Assembly (NCBI GenBank): GCA_024743055.1 | Contig: JANSXH010000012.1 | Location: forward strand, 62,001 to 126,000 | From: Pseudomonadota bacterium | Lineage (GTDB): Bacteria > Pseudomonadota > Alphaproteobacteria > Sneathiellales > Sneathiellaceae | DNA: 64,000 nucleotides | Reading direction: 5' to 3' | Part shown: positions 31,959 to 39,934 of the stretch, piece by piece | Position numbering within the stretch: position 1 is the stretch's first letter | How the letters are laid out: the number at the start of each line of letters is the position of its first letter | Made by a program: the position numbers and the translations under genes | The notes under the pieces: model-generated | Seen by the model: the letters and a program-made list of their open reading frames with translations, nothing else | What the model was told of the DNA's origin: nothing | The model's database searches: none

Positions 31959-32573
31959 ATGGATATTGCGATTGTAACTCTCGACGGATTTAACGAGCTG
32001 GACAGCTTTATCGCCTCGGCGATCTTGAACAGGGTAAGTTTACCGGATTGGACTGTCAGCATTTGCGGGGCAACCGAAGAAATCACGTCTATGAATGGCG
32101 CCGTAGTGAAGGCTCAAAAACCCTTGGATTTTGCCAATCGGGCTGATGTGGTGCTGTTCGGCAGTGGCATCAAAACCGCGGAGTTCGCGGCGGACAACGA
32201 CTTCCTGACGCGCTTTTCCTTGGATCCTGCGCGACAACTGATCGGCTCACAATGCTCTGGCGCGTTGCTGTTACATAAACTGGGGCTTGTCTCGTCTCTT
32301 GTGGCGACAGATACCACGACAGCACCCTTTATGGAGGCGGAAGGGGTCCAGGTGAGCGGGGAGGCTTTTCATGCAGAAGGCAATGTGGCTACTGCGGGTG
32401 GTTGCTTGTCATCCCAATATCTGGCGGCCTGGGTGATCGCCAGCAAAACCGATTGGCAATCCGCCGCCGACATTATTCATTACATTGCTCCCATCGGGCA
32501 GAAAGAAGAATATGTGGCCCGGGCCAAGTCTACAGTCCTGCCTTGGGTTGGTGCAGCGGATAAAGTCGCCTGA
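31959..32573 (+). CDS. DJ-1/PfpI family protein
   Basis: The 204-residue protein has the DJ-1/PfpI fold: AIVTLDGFNELDSFIASAIL at the N-terminus and a nucleophile elbow GSQCSGALLLHKLGL with the reactive cysteine. AxGG near ATAGGCLSSQYLAAW is also typical. Family functions range from chaperone-like and glyoxalase activity to regulators; no HTH domain is present. Divergent from the GST gene, 97 bp between starts. Confidence 0.82.
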   Translation: MDIAIVTLDGFNELDSFIASAILNRVSLPDWTVSICGATEEITSMNGAVVKAQKPLDFANRADVVLFGSGIKTAEFAADNDFLTRFSLDPARQLIGSQCSGALLLHKLGLVSSLVATDTTTAPFMEAEGVQVSGEAFHAEGNVATAGGCLSSQYLAAWVIASKTDWQSAADIIHYIAPIGQKEEYVARAKSTVLPWVGAADKVA

Positions 32574-32595
32574 GCGGGATTAGTCAGGAACGATC

Positions 32596-33066
32596 ATGAC
32601 CGAAATTGAGCAATTCTGGGAAAGTTTTCGTAAAGAGACCGGAACTGAGGCTAGCAGCTATGTTGCTGTTTCCTTTGGGAATTCGCCTGAGATGGCCGAT
32701 GAACTGCTAGAGCTTGTCATTATAGGCCAAAAGCGAGCGACCGCTTCCTTGCTACGCGAATATGAGCCAGTGGATCAGCCGGTTCCACAAGTTGGCGACC
32801 ATGTCATAGTCGCCGATGGGGCTGGCACTCCCAGGGCTATCTGGCAGACAACAGAAATAACCATCAAACCTCTCAATCAGGTGGATGTGGCCTTCGCCTG
32901 GGATGAAGGGGAAGGGGACAGAAGCCGGGAGGGTTGGCTCTCCCTGCATCGCGCATATTATTCTGACCAGGCCCGACGGGAGGGGTTCGAGTTCGAAGAC
33001 GATATTGAGACAGTCTTTGAGCGATTCCGTATAATTTGGCCGCTTGATATCGCGGATCCAGCGTAA
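32596..33066 (+). CDS. ASCH-domain protein
   Basis: The 156-residue protein matches the larger bacterial ASCH proteins: FGNSPEMADELLELVIIGQKRATASLL, followed by PQVGDHVIVADGAGTPRAIWQTTE and FAWDEGEGDRSREGWLSLHRAYY. ASCH domains have a PUA-like fold that binds RNA, and some members hydrolyse modified cytidines. The role here is unknown. It lies 22 bp after the DJ-1-like gene and may be co-transcribed with it. Confidence 0.85.
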   Translation: MTEIEQFWESFRKETGTEASSYVAVSFGNSPEMADELLELVIIGQKRATASLLREYEPVDQPVPQVGDHVIVADGAGTPRAIWQTTEITIKPLNQVDVAFAWDEGEGDRSREGWLSLHRAYYSDQARREGFEFEDDIETVFERFRIIWPLDIADPA

Positions 33067-33119
33067 CTTTCACCCGCATTGAAGCCTGTGCGATAGGGTT
33101 CCTGCTTTGCCCTGCCAAT

Positions 33120-33178
33120 ATTCAACTAAATGGTTGACAATTATGTCGGTATATTTATATTCAACTATATGGTTGAAT
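33120..33178 (+). promoter_or_regulatory. Promoter and two operators of the ArsR-SRPBCC pair
   Basis: Two near-identical dyads occur: ATTCAACTAAATGGTTGA (33120-33137) and ATTCAACTATATGGTTGAAT (33159-33178). TTGACA (33134-33139) and TATATT (33156-33161) are 16 bp apart. The first dyad overlaps the -35; the second overlaps the -10 and the ATG at 33169. The predicted start point is at or next to the ATG, so the mRNA seems leaderless. Confidence 0.75.
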
Positions 33179-33540
33179 ATAATACTGAGATACTGGACAC
33201 CACCTTCGCCGCTCTTGCGGATCCAACCCGTCGCGCCATTCTGGAAAAGCTGGCGGCCGGGGAACAGACGGTGGGAGAGCTGGCCGAGCCTTTTGACATG
33301 TCTTTGGCGGCGGTCTCAAAACACATCCATCTATTGACCCGGGCAAATCTTGTGTCCCAGCGCAAAGAGGGGAGGATCCGCCATTGCCGCTTGGAGCCTG
33401 ACACCCTGAGGACCGCGACCGACTGGATGGATTTCTATCGTCAATTCTGGTCGGAAAAATTATCGGCACTTGAAAAACTGCTGGAAGCTGATGCCGCGTC
33501 TCGACCCATGGGCAAGAACAAAGATAAGAGGACAAAATGA
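33169..33540 (+). CDS. ArsR-family regulator, SdpR-like
   Basis: The 123-residue winged-helix protein has TFAALADPTRRAILEKLAAGEQTVGELAEPF, the recognition helix SLAAVSKHIHLLTRANLVSQ and wing RKEGRIRHCRL. No metal-binding cysteine pair is present; this subgroup is usually paired with an SRPBCC/AHSA1 protein, as here. A start at 33130 is open, but it would place coding sequence inside the promoter, and the family N-terminus fits the ATG at 33169. It overlaps the next gene by 4 nt. Confidence 0.85.
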   Translation: MVEYNTEILDTTFAALADPTRRAILEKLAAGEQTVGELAEPFDMSLAAVSKHIHLLTRANLVSQRKEGRIRHCRLEPDTLRTATDWMDFYRQFWSEKLSALEKLLEADAASRPMGKNKDKRTK

Positions 33541-34004
33541 ATATACATGCTGAGAAACCCAAGACCCAATCCCTGCAATTGCGCCATGTGTTCCATGTTC
33601 CGGCAGAAAGGCTTTTCGATGCCTGGACGGATCCGTCGTTGGTGGTGCAGTGGTTCGGCCCCGCCGGATTTACAACACCGGAGGCAAAAATTGACCTGAG
33701 GGTTGGTGGTGGCTATCGCTTTCGCATGCATCCTCCCCATGGAGAGCCTTTCGATCATTGGGGGGAATACAAAATCATTGATCGACCAAAGACTTTGGCT
33801 TTTACCTGGATCCTTGAAAATCAGGGATGCGAGGGGAGCAAAGACACCCATTGCGAAACCCTGGTGACGCTTGAATTTATTGATATGGGGGACAAAACCG
33901 AACTGATTGTCACCCATGACGGCTTGCCGACGGAGAAATCCCGCGAAGGCCATGCTTACGGCTGGAACAGCAGCCTCGCCTGCCTCACGGAAATGATCGG
34001 CTAA
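33537..34004 (+). CDS. SRPBCC/AHSA1-domain protein
   Basis: The 155-residue protein has the hydrophobic-cavity AHSA1 fold: LRHVFHVPAERLFDAWTDPSLVVQWFGP, DLRVGGGYRFRM and the closing helix GHAYGWNSSLACLTEMI. Such proteins probably bind a small hydrophobic ligand; when paired with an ArsR regulator they are thought to take part in the response to that ligand. It is coupled to the regulator by an ATGA overlap and followed after 28 bp by the DUF899 gene. Confidence 0.88.
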   Translation: MNIHAEKPKTQSLQLRHVFHVPAERLFDAWTDPSLVVQWFGPAGFTTPEAKIDLRVGGGYRFRMHPPHGEPFDHWGEYKIIDRPKTLAFTWILENQGCEGSKDTHCETLVTLEFIDMGDKTELIVTHDGLPTEKSREGHAYGWNSSLACLTEMIG

Positions 34005-34032
34005 CTATACTCTAAAGACGGAGGAAATTCAG

Positions 34033-34734
34033 ATGACATCCCCAAATATTGTTGATCGGGATACCTGGCTTAAACAACGTCAGGAGCTTTTGGCTCGCGA
34101 AAAAGAATTTACCCGGGAGCGGGACGCTCTCAGTCAGGCGCGTCAGCAGATGCCGTGGGTCGAGGTGGCTGAGGACTATGTCTTTGAAAATGAAGATGGT
34201 CCGATACATTTGAGTGAACTGTTCGATGGCAAGAGCCAGCTCGTGGTCTATCACTTCATGTATGGCCCCGAATGGGAGGTCGGCTGCAAGAGCTGTTCCT
34301 TCTGGGCGGATGGCTATAACGGCCTTGATACTCATCTGGCAGCCCGGGATGTTTCCCTTATCGCCATCTCCCGCACCAGCCTCGATAATATCAGGGCTTT
34401 CAAGGAGCGCATGGGCTGGACCTTTACCTGGGTCTCGTCCCTGGGCAACAATTTCAATTTTGATTATCAGGTGTCCTTCACCGAAAAGGAACGGGAGAGC
34501 GGGGCCGTCACCTATAACTATCGGGAAACCTCCATGGGCTCCGATGAAATGCCGGGGGTGAGTGTGTTTGTAAAAGACGAGGACGGCAAGATCTATCACA
34601 GCTACTCGACCTATAGTCGCGGTCTCGACCTTATGAATGCCGCCTATAATATCCTCGATATGGTACCGAAAGGCCGCGACGAAGCAGATCTTCCATATTC
34701 TATGGCCTGGTTGCAACTTCACGATACCTATTAA
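34033..34734 (+). CDS. DUF899 thioredoxin-like protein
   Basis: The 233-residue protein matches DUF899: an N-terminal helix (WLKQRQELLAREKEFTRERDALSQ), a thioredoxin-like core with the CxxC-type GCKSCSFWADG, and a C-terminal segment HSYSTYSRGLDLMNAAYNILD. A redox role is suggested by the CKSC pair but is not proven. It probably belongs to the ArsR-SRPBCC operon and ends with a hairpin over its stop codon. Confidence 0.85.
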   Translation: MTSPNIVDRDTWLKQRQELLAREKEFTRERDALSQARQQMPWVEVAEDYVFENEDGPIHLSELFDGKSQLVVYHFMYGPEWEVGCKSCSFWADGYNGLDTHLAARDVSLIAISRTSLDNIRAFKERMGWTFTWVSSLGNNFNFDYQVSFTEKERESGAVTYNYRETSMGSDEMPGVSVFVKDEDGKIYHSYSTYSRGLDLMNAAYNILDMVPKGRDEADLPYSMAWLQLHDTY

Positions 34735-34754
34735 GCCTGAAAAAATTTCAGGCT
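34734..34754 (+). terminator. Hairpin after the DUF899 gene
   Basis: AGCCTGAAA and TTTCAGGCT are perfect 9-bp arms around AAA. It starts at the last base of the stop codon. No T-run follows, so termination is likely only partial, 35 nt before dctB. Confidence 0.5.
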
Positions 34755-34788
34755 AGGCAAGGGACCACAACAGGGCGATAATTAGCCC

Positions 34789-36633
34789 ATGAACTTGCCG
34801 AGTATAAAAAACTGGCGATTGATGATGGTGTTGGTCGTGGCAGTTGCCGCTTCAGCCTGGATTGGCTTCGGCGTCGCTGAGCGCTACTTTATTGCTGGCA
34901 CAGCCGAGCAAAATCTCAGTACCTTACGCATTGCCGTCGCTGGTCTGAGAGGAGAGCTGCGCCGCTATCAGCCACTTCCTGCGTTGATTGCCGACAAGGC
35001 CAGTATCCGGGAACTTCTGGAAAACCCGACAGACCCGATCATTGTGGAAGACGTAAATCTCAAGCTAAAAGACATCGCTGAGACGGTGGACGCCTCTGAT
35101 GTTTATGTAATTGACAAAGATGGCCTGACCCTGGCCGCCAGCAACTACGAAAAACCAACAACCTTTGTTGGCCGCAATTACGGCTTCCGGCCTTACTTCA
35201 AACAAGCTATTGACGGTGAATTGGGCCGCTACTTCGCCTTTGGCATCGCCTCTTTCCGGCGAGGGTACTATTTCTCATCTCCTGTTTGGATTGACGGGGA
35301 AATCTCAGGTGTGGTCGTCGTGAAAATCAATGTGGATGCATTTGAGTCTGTCTGGCGCGGTAATCAGAGTCAGATCGCTGTGGTCGATAAATACGGCATT
35401 ATTTTCATGTCGAGCCGTATTGACTGGCATTTCAAATCTCTGGTGACATTGCCAAGTGAAACTCTTGCTGCCATCCAGAAGTCCCGGCAATACCCTCCGG
35501 GCGTCATCAAGCCGCTGGCCATCGAAAGCCGAGAAGCTGGGCCCAATGGCACCTTGGTTTTTTCACTGGATGAAGCGCCGGAACCGGAAAGCTTCCTGGT
35601 CCAGAAAGCCCAGATGCAAGAGGCGGAATGGACAGTCTATATCCTCTCGCCTCTGGCCTCTGCCAGCACACAGACCTATATCGCCTTCTTCCTATCCCTG
35701 TTCAGCGTCCTTTTTGTCTTGTTGGTTGCCGCTGTATTGCTGCAGCGGCGCGCCCGGCTGATGGACCGAATTGCTGCTCAGCGAGAAGCCCAGGAAACCT
35801 TAGAGAAGCGGGTGGCGGAACGCACCGCTGATCTTAATACGGCGAACCGGCAATTGATGAGTGAGGTGGAAGAGCGGACAGCAGCGGAAGAACAATTGCG
35901 TCAGACCCAGGCGGATTTGGTTCAGGCCAGTAAGCTGGCAGCCCTTGGTCAAATGTCAGCGGCCTTGTCCCATGAATTGAACCAACCGCTTGGGGCCGTC
36001 AGGTCTTACGCAGAAAATGCTGCCATCTTTCTCGATCGGAAACAGCCGGAAGACGCGAGGTCCAACATCTCCCGAATTTCCGAGCTTGTGGACCGGATGG
36101 CGGCGATCAGCAAGCATTTGCGCAATTTCGCTCGCAAGCCCAGAGAAAAGCTTGAGCCGATCCCTGTTGCGACCGTGATCAACGATGCTTGCGCCATTAT
36201 GGACGGCAAGGTCAAATCCAAAATGATGGCGCTTGAGATTTCGTTGCCGGATCGGGAACTCTGGGCGCTGGGCGGGCAGGTCAGACTGCAGCAGGTTCTT
36301 GTAAATCTTATCAGCAATGCCCTCGATGCGATGTCCGAGCGCGCGAAACTCCCAGTCATCACTATCTCAGCAGAAGAGAATGAGGGCAGGGTATTCATCA
36401 AGGTACGGGATCATGGCCCCGGATTGTCCGAGGAAATAGCGGATCAGATCTTCGATCCGTTCTTCACCACCAAGGGCATCAGCAAGGGCCTCGGTCTCGG
36501 CCTTTCAATCTCCTACAACATTGTCAAAGATTTTGGTGGGACGCTGGGCTACAAAAATCATCCCGAAGGCGGAGTTGTGATGATCGTTGATCTGCCTGCC
36601 GTTGCAAAACCTGAGGAAGTTGCCGCAGAATGA
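34789..36633 (+). CDS. dctB: C4-dicarboxylate sensor histidine kinase
   Basis: The 614-residue kinase has a membrane span at about 11-30, a periplasmic double-PAS (dCache-like) sensor from 35 to 295 (VYVIDKDGLTLAASNY; NYGFRPYFKQA), a second span at 297-319, a coiled coil and the kinase core. His395 in ALSHELNQPLGAV is the phosphorylation site; N box LVNLISNALDAM, G1 RDHGPGL, F box FDPFFTTK and G2 GLGLGLS are intact. DctB senses dicarboxylates such as succinate or malate. It overlaps dctD by 4 nt. Confidence 0.92.
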   Translation: MNLPSIKNWRLMMVLVVAVAASAWIGFGVAERYFIAGTAEQNLSTLRIAVAGLRGELRRYQPLPALIADKASIRELLENPTDPIIVEDVNLKLKDIAETVDASDVYVIDKDGLTLAASNYEKPTTFVGRNYGFRPYFKQAIDGELGRYFAFGIASFRRGYYFSSPVWIDGEISGVVVVKINVDAFESVWRGNQSQIAVVDKYGIIFMSSRIDWHFKSLVTLPSETLAAIQKSRQYPPGVIKPLAIESREAGPNGTLVFSLDEAPEPESFLVQKAQMQEAEWTVYILSPLASASTQTYIAFFLSLFSVLFVLLVAAVLLQRRARLMDRIAAQREAQETLEKRVAERTADLNTANRQLMSEVEERTAAEEQLRQTQADLVQASKLAALGQMSAALSHELNQPLGAVRSYAENAAIFLDRKQPEDARSNISRISELVDRMAAISKHLRNFARKPREKLEPIPVATVINDACAIMDGKVKSKMMALEISLPDRELWALGGQVRLQQVLVNLISNALDAMSERAKLPVITISAEENEGRVFIKVRDHGPGLSEEIADQIFDPFFTTKGISKGLGLGLSISYNIVKDFGGTLGYKNHPEGGVVMIVDLPAVAKPEEVAAE

Positions 36634-37970
36634 GTAAAGGTAAAGTCATATTCATCGATGATGAGGAGCATTTGCGCATTGCTTCCAAGCAAACTCTTGA
36701 CCTTGCCGGGTTTGATGTTGACTGTTTCGCAGATGCCAAAGAAGCCCTTGATCTGCTGAGCCGAGATTTTACCGGTGTAGTGATTTCCGATATTCGGATG
36801 CCCGGTATGGGTGGTATGGAAGTCCTTGAGAAAGTGCTTGAAGTCGATGTCGATCAGCCGGTTGTTTTGGTCACCGGTCACGGCGATGTCCAACTGGCTG
36901 TGGAAGCTATGCGTAAAGGGGCCTATGACTTTATCGAAAAGCCATTCGCCTCGAATTACCTGATTGACGTGGTGGGACGAGCTATAGAGAAGCGACGCCT
37001 GACCCTGGAGAACCGGGAACTGAGATCAGCCGCAGCCGGCCGTGATCAGTTGGAGGCCCGTCTTATGGGTCGGTCCAAGGCAGTCGTTGAACTTCGTCAG
37101 CAAATTCGATCCGTCGCGCAAACTGATGCGGATGTGTTGATCATCGGTGAAACAGGTACAGGTAAGGAAGTCGCGGCGCGGGCCCTGCATAGTGACAGTG
37201 CGAGGGGCGATAGGTCTTTCGTTGCGATAAACTGTGGCGCGCTTCCAGAAGCACTGATTGAAAGCGAGTTATTTGGGCACGAACCAGGTGCCTTCCCGGG
37301 AGCGACGCGGGCAAGAGTTGGAAAATTTGAACATGCCCGGGGCGGCACGATCTTTCTTGATGAAATAGAAAGCATGCCGATGACTCTCCAGGTGAAACTG
37401 CTTCGGGTAATCCAGGAACGCAGTATTACCCGACTTGGATCAAACGATGCAGTTGAACTGGACGTGCGTTTTATTGCGACAAGTAAGGTGGATCTGGAAG
37501 CCGCGGCAGAAGCGGGCAAGTTCAGGAGTGATCTTTTGTACCGACTGAATGTCATTACTTTGACGATCCCAACCCTTGAGCAGCGAAAAGAGGATATCCC
37601 GCGCCTCTTTACCCAACTCGTGAACGAGGCTTGTCTCAGGTATCGGCGAGACCTTCTAGACATTCCGGCTGGCACTTTGGCAGAGATGGCTAACCGTTCC
37701 TGGCCAGGAAATGTCCGAGAGCTACGCAATGCAGCAGATCGCTTTGCCCTTGGTCTGACAGAAATAGATGAGGGACTGGACGGAGACACCGGACCCGGAA
37801 GCCTTGCAGACCGGGTCTCTGAATTTGAGAAAAACGCCATCGTTGCCGAACTTGCAGCCAATGACGGGCAGCTTAAAAACACCTATGAATCCTTAGGCCT
37901 ATCTCGAAAAACCCTCTATGAGAAAATGCAAAAATACAAACTCAGTCGGGAAGAATTCAACGATGGGTGA
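36630..37970 (+). CDS. dctD: Sigma-54-dependent response regulator
   Basis: The 446-residue regulator has a receiver domain (Asp54 in VVISDIRMPGMGG, Lys104), an AAA+ domain with Walker A GETGTGKE (173-180) and Walker B IFLDE (241-245), and a Fis-type HTH at the C-terminus (NTYESLGLSRKTLYEKMQKY). The sigma-54 contact loop reads GAFPGA (220-225) instead of the common GAFTGA. The AAA+ domain and the neighbouring dctPQM genes identify it as DctD. The candidate target promoter is upstream of dctP. Confidence 0.92.
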   Translation: MSKGKVIFIDDEEHLRIASKQTLDLAGFDVDCFADAKEALDLLSRDFTGVVISDIRMPGMGGMEVLEKVLEVDVDQPVVLVTGHGDVQLAVEAMRKGAYDFIEKPFASNYLIDVVGRAIEKRRLTLENRELRSAAAGRDQLEARLMGRSKAVVELRQQIRSVAQTDADVLIIGETGTGKEVAARALHSDSARGDRSFVAINCGALPEALIESELFGHEPGAFPGATRARVGKFEHARGGTIFLDEIESMPMTLQVKLLRVIQERSITRLGSNDAVELDVRFIATSKVDLEAAAEAGKFRSDLLYRLNVITLTIPTLEQRKEDIPRLFTQLVNEACLRYRRDLLDIPAGTLAEMANRSWPGNVRELRNAADRFALGLTEIDEGLDGDTGPGSLADRVSEFEKNAIVAELAANDGQLKNTYESLGLSRKTLYEKMQKYKLSREEFNDG

Positions 37971-38027
37971 AAACTGATACATAACTCTACTGCATATGTC
38001 CCCAAATCCACCCATTGCTCTATTTTA

Positions 38028-38077
38028 TTGGCATTTTCGTCGCCATTTCCTTGGAAATATGCTTGAATTCGTTCAAG
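38028..38077 (+). promoter_or_regulatory. Candidate sigma-54 promoter and palindrome upstream of dctP
   Basis: TTGGCATTTTCGTCGC (38028-38043) has the invariant GG-N10-GC of sigma-54 promoters with a good -24 element (TTGGCA) but a weak -12 (TCGC). A perfect dyad CTTGAA-TTCG-TTCAAG follows at 38062-38077. A DctD-activated promoter is expected in this 196-bp gap by analogy with other dct systems. Confidence 0.45.
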
Positions 38078-38166
38078 TCTTTTGACCTTATCAGGGGCGA
38101 TGCAGGTCCTGGGGGTCAGGATGTGCTATACTGAATTAGACATATTTGATCAATTCTGGGAGGAAT

Positions 38167-39177
38167 ATGAAAATGCGTAAGGCATTCATGGTAGCTGCTG
38201 CTACCGCCATTCTTGTTGCATCAGGGTCAACCGCCTATGCAAATTGTGACGATGGTGAAATCGTCATCAAGTTCAGTCATGTAACGAACACGGACAAGCA
38301 TCCAAAGGGGATTGCAGCGTCTTTGCTTGAGGATCGGGTGAATAAGGAAATGCAGGGCAAAGCCTGTATGGAAGTATTCCCAAATTCCACACTTTACAAT
38401 GACAACAAGGTTTTAGAAGCGCTTCTAAACGGTGACGTACAGCTTGCGGCTCCTTCCTTGTCGAAGTTCGAAAAATTCACCAAGCAGTTCCGGATTTTCG
38501 ATCTGCCTTTCATGTTTACGGACATCGCGGCAGTAGATCGGTTCCAGAACTCTGAAGCTGGTGAGAAAATGAAACAATCCATGGTCAAGCGCGGATTGCT
38601 CGGTCTTGAATTCTGGCACAATGGCATGAAGCAGTTCTCAGCTGACAAACCGCTTCTGGTACCTAGTGACGCCAAGGGTCTGAAATTCCGTGTCCAGTCT
38701 TCGGATGTACTTGTTGCACAAATTAAAGCACTTGGTGCAAACCCTCAGAAAATGGCTTTCTCTGAAGTTTATGGCGCATTGCAACAAGGCGTTGTGAATG
38801 GTCAGGAGAATACCTGGTCAAACATCTACGGTAAAAAGTTCTTCGAAGTGCAAGATGGAACGACGCAAACCAACCATGGCATTATTGACTATCTGGTCGT
38901 GACCTCAACGAAGTTCTGGGATGGTCTGCCCGACGATGTACGCACTCAGCTGGCCGGTATTCTTGAAGAAGTCACAACTGTGAGAAATTCAGAATCGACT
39001 GTTGTCAACGAACAGGCGCGCGAAGCTATCATGAAAGCGGGTGGCGTTATTCGGACTTTGAACCCAGATCAGCGTCAGCTTTGGGTTGATGCCATGAAGC
39101 CGGTTTGGGCCGAGTTCGAAAAAGATGTCGGTGCTGCCAACATTGCAGCTGCTCAAAAAATGAATATGACCAACTAA
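38167..39177 (+). CDS. dctP: TRAP transporter substrate-binding protein
   Basis: The 336-residue protein has a signal peptide (about 26 residues, cleavage near AYA/NC) and the DctP fold: IVIKFSHVTNTDKHPKG, FDLPFMFTDIAAVDRF, KGLKFRVQSSDVLVAQIKALGANPQ with the substrate-binding Arg, and GQENTWSNIYGKKFFEVQ. It captures C4-dicarboxylates in the periplasm and delivers them to DctQM. The ATG at 38167 has a GGGAGGA site 4-6 nt upstream. A long intercistronic hairpin separates it from dctQ. Confidence 0.93.
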   Translation: MKMRKAFMVAAATAILVASGSTAYANCDDGEIVIKFSHVTNTDKHPKGIAASLLEDRVNKEMQGKACMEVFPNSTLYNDNKVLEALLNGDVQLAAPSLSKFEKFTKQFRIFDLPFMFTDIAAVDRFQNSEAGEKMKQSMVKRGLLGLEFWHNGMKQFSADKPLLVPSDAKGLKFRVQSSDVLVAQIKALGANPQKMAFSEVYGALQQGVVNGQENTWSNIYGKKFFEVQDGTTQTNHGIIDYLVVTSTKFWDGLPDDVRTQLAGILEEVTTVRNSESTVVNEQAREAIMKAGGVIRTLNPDQRQLWVDAMKPVWAEFEKDVGAANIAAAQKMNMTN

Positions 39178-39187
39178 TCGGTCATGC

Positions 39188-39230
39188 GCTGACTGGCGCG
39201 GAGGGGATCCGCGCCAGTCAGCATGCTTTT
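39188..39230 (+). terminator. Intercistronic hairpin between dctP and dctQ
   Basis: A perfect 15-bp stem (GCTGACTGGCGCGGA with TCCGCGCCAGTCAGC) closes a GGGGA loop, followed by ATGCTTTTT. It is strong enough to terminate part of the transcripts or protect the dctP mRNA, giving more binding protein than permease. Confidence 0.75.
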
Positions 39231-39250
39231 TGGGAGAAGAGGGGGACGCG

Positions 39251-39931
39251 ATGCCAGGTCATGGCCATCATATAACGCGCAGTTTTACTGACAGCTTAGA
39301 AGAAACATTGATCGCCATCATTCTTGGAGTGATGACGGTTCTGACTTTTGCCAATGTTGTCGCCAGATATGTTTTCAATGATAATATTCTCTGGGCGCTG
39401 GAAGTCACCTCTATCCTTTTTGCATGGCTCGTTCTTTTGGGAGTGAGTTATTGCGTTAAGAAAACCGCGCATCTTGGTGTGGATGCCGTTGTCAATCTTC
39501 TCACAGCTTCAAAACGCCGACTCATAACTCTCCTCGCGGTTTTCCTATGTCTTGTCTACTCATTCCTATTATTGAAGGGCGGATGGGATTTCTGGGCAAA
39601 TTTCGCCAATTTACCGGGAACAGAAGGACGCTGGTTTCCGACCGGCTTTGAACAGGATTTCCTTGCCAAAGGCTGGTACGAGACGGAAGACGTGGAAATG
39701 CCAGAGATGTTCCAGTTTCTTTCCGTCTGGTTCAATGAGGGAGAGCCTTATGAGAAAATGCCTCGCCTCGTCCCTTACATTATGCTGCCGATCGGCATGG
39801 CACTTCTTTTTTATCGGTTTTTGCAGGTTGGATGGGCTGTGTATCTTGGCAAGAAAGATCTAATCATCGTCAGTCACGAGGCTGAAGAGGCGGTTGAAGA
39901 AGCCGCCGCTAAAGTTGGCAAGGAGGACTAG
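39251..39931 (+). CDS. dctQ: TRAP transporter small permease subunit
   Basis: The 226-residue DctQ has four membrane spans. The family segment FANVVARYVFNDNILWALEVTSILFAWLVLLG is clear. Between spans 3 and 4 lies an extended loop of about 60 residues (from WDFWANFANLPGTEGRWFPTG to MPRLVPY), found in the larger DctQ type known from Rhodobacter. Alternative in-frame starts exist upstream, but the ATG at 39251 follows an AGAGGGGG site. Confidence 0.88.
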   Translation: MPGHGHHITRSFTDSLEETLIAIILGVMTVLTFANVVARYVFNDNILWALEVTSILFAWLVLLGVSYCVKKTAHLGVDAVVNLLTASKRRLITLLAVFLCLVYSFLLLKGGWDFWANFANLPGTEGRWFPTGFEQDFLAKGWYETEDVEMPEMFQFLSVWFNEGEPYEKMPRLVPYIMLPIGMALLFYRFLQVGWAVYLGKKDLIIVSHEAEEAVEEAAAKVGKED

Positions 39932-39934
39932 TCC

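Noticed and set aside
37097-37882. 261-codon open frame antisense to dctD
   Set aside because: Serine/arginine-rich shadow of the AAA+ domain; dctD motifs are intact on the plus strand.
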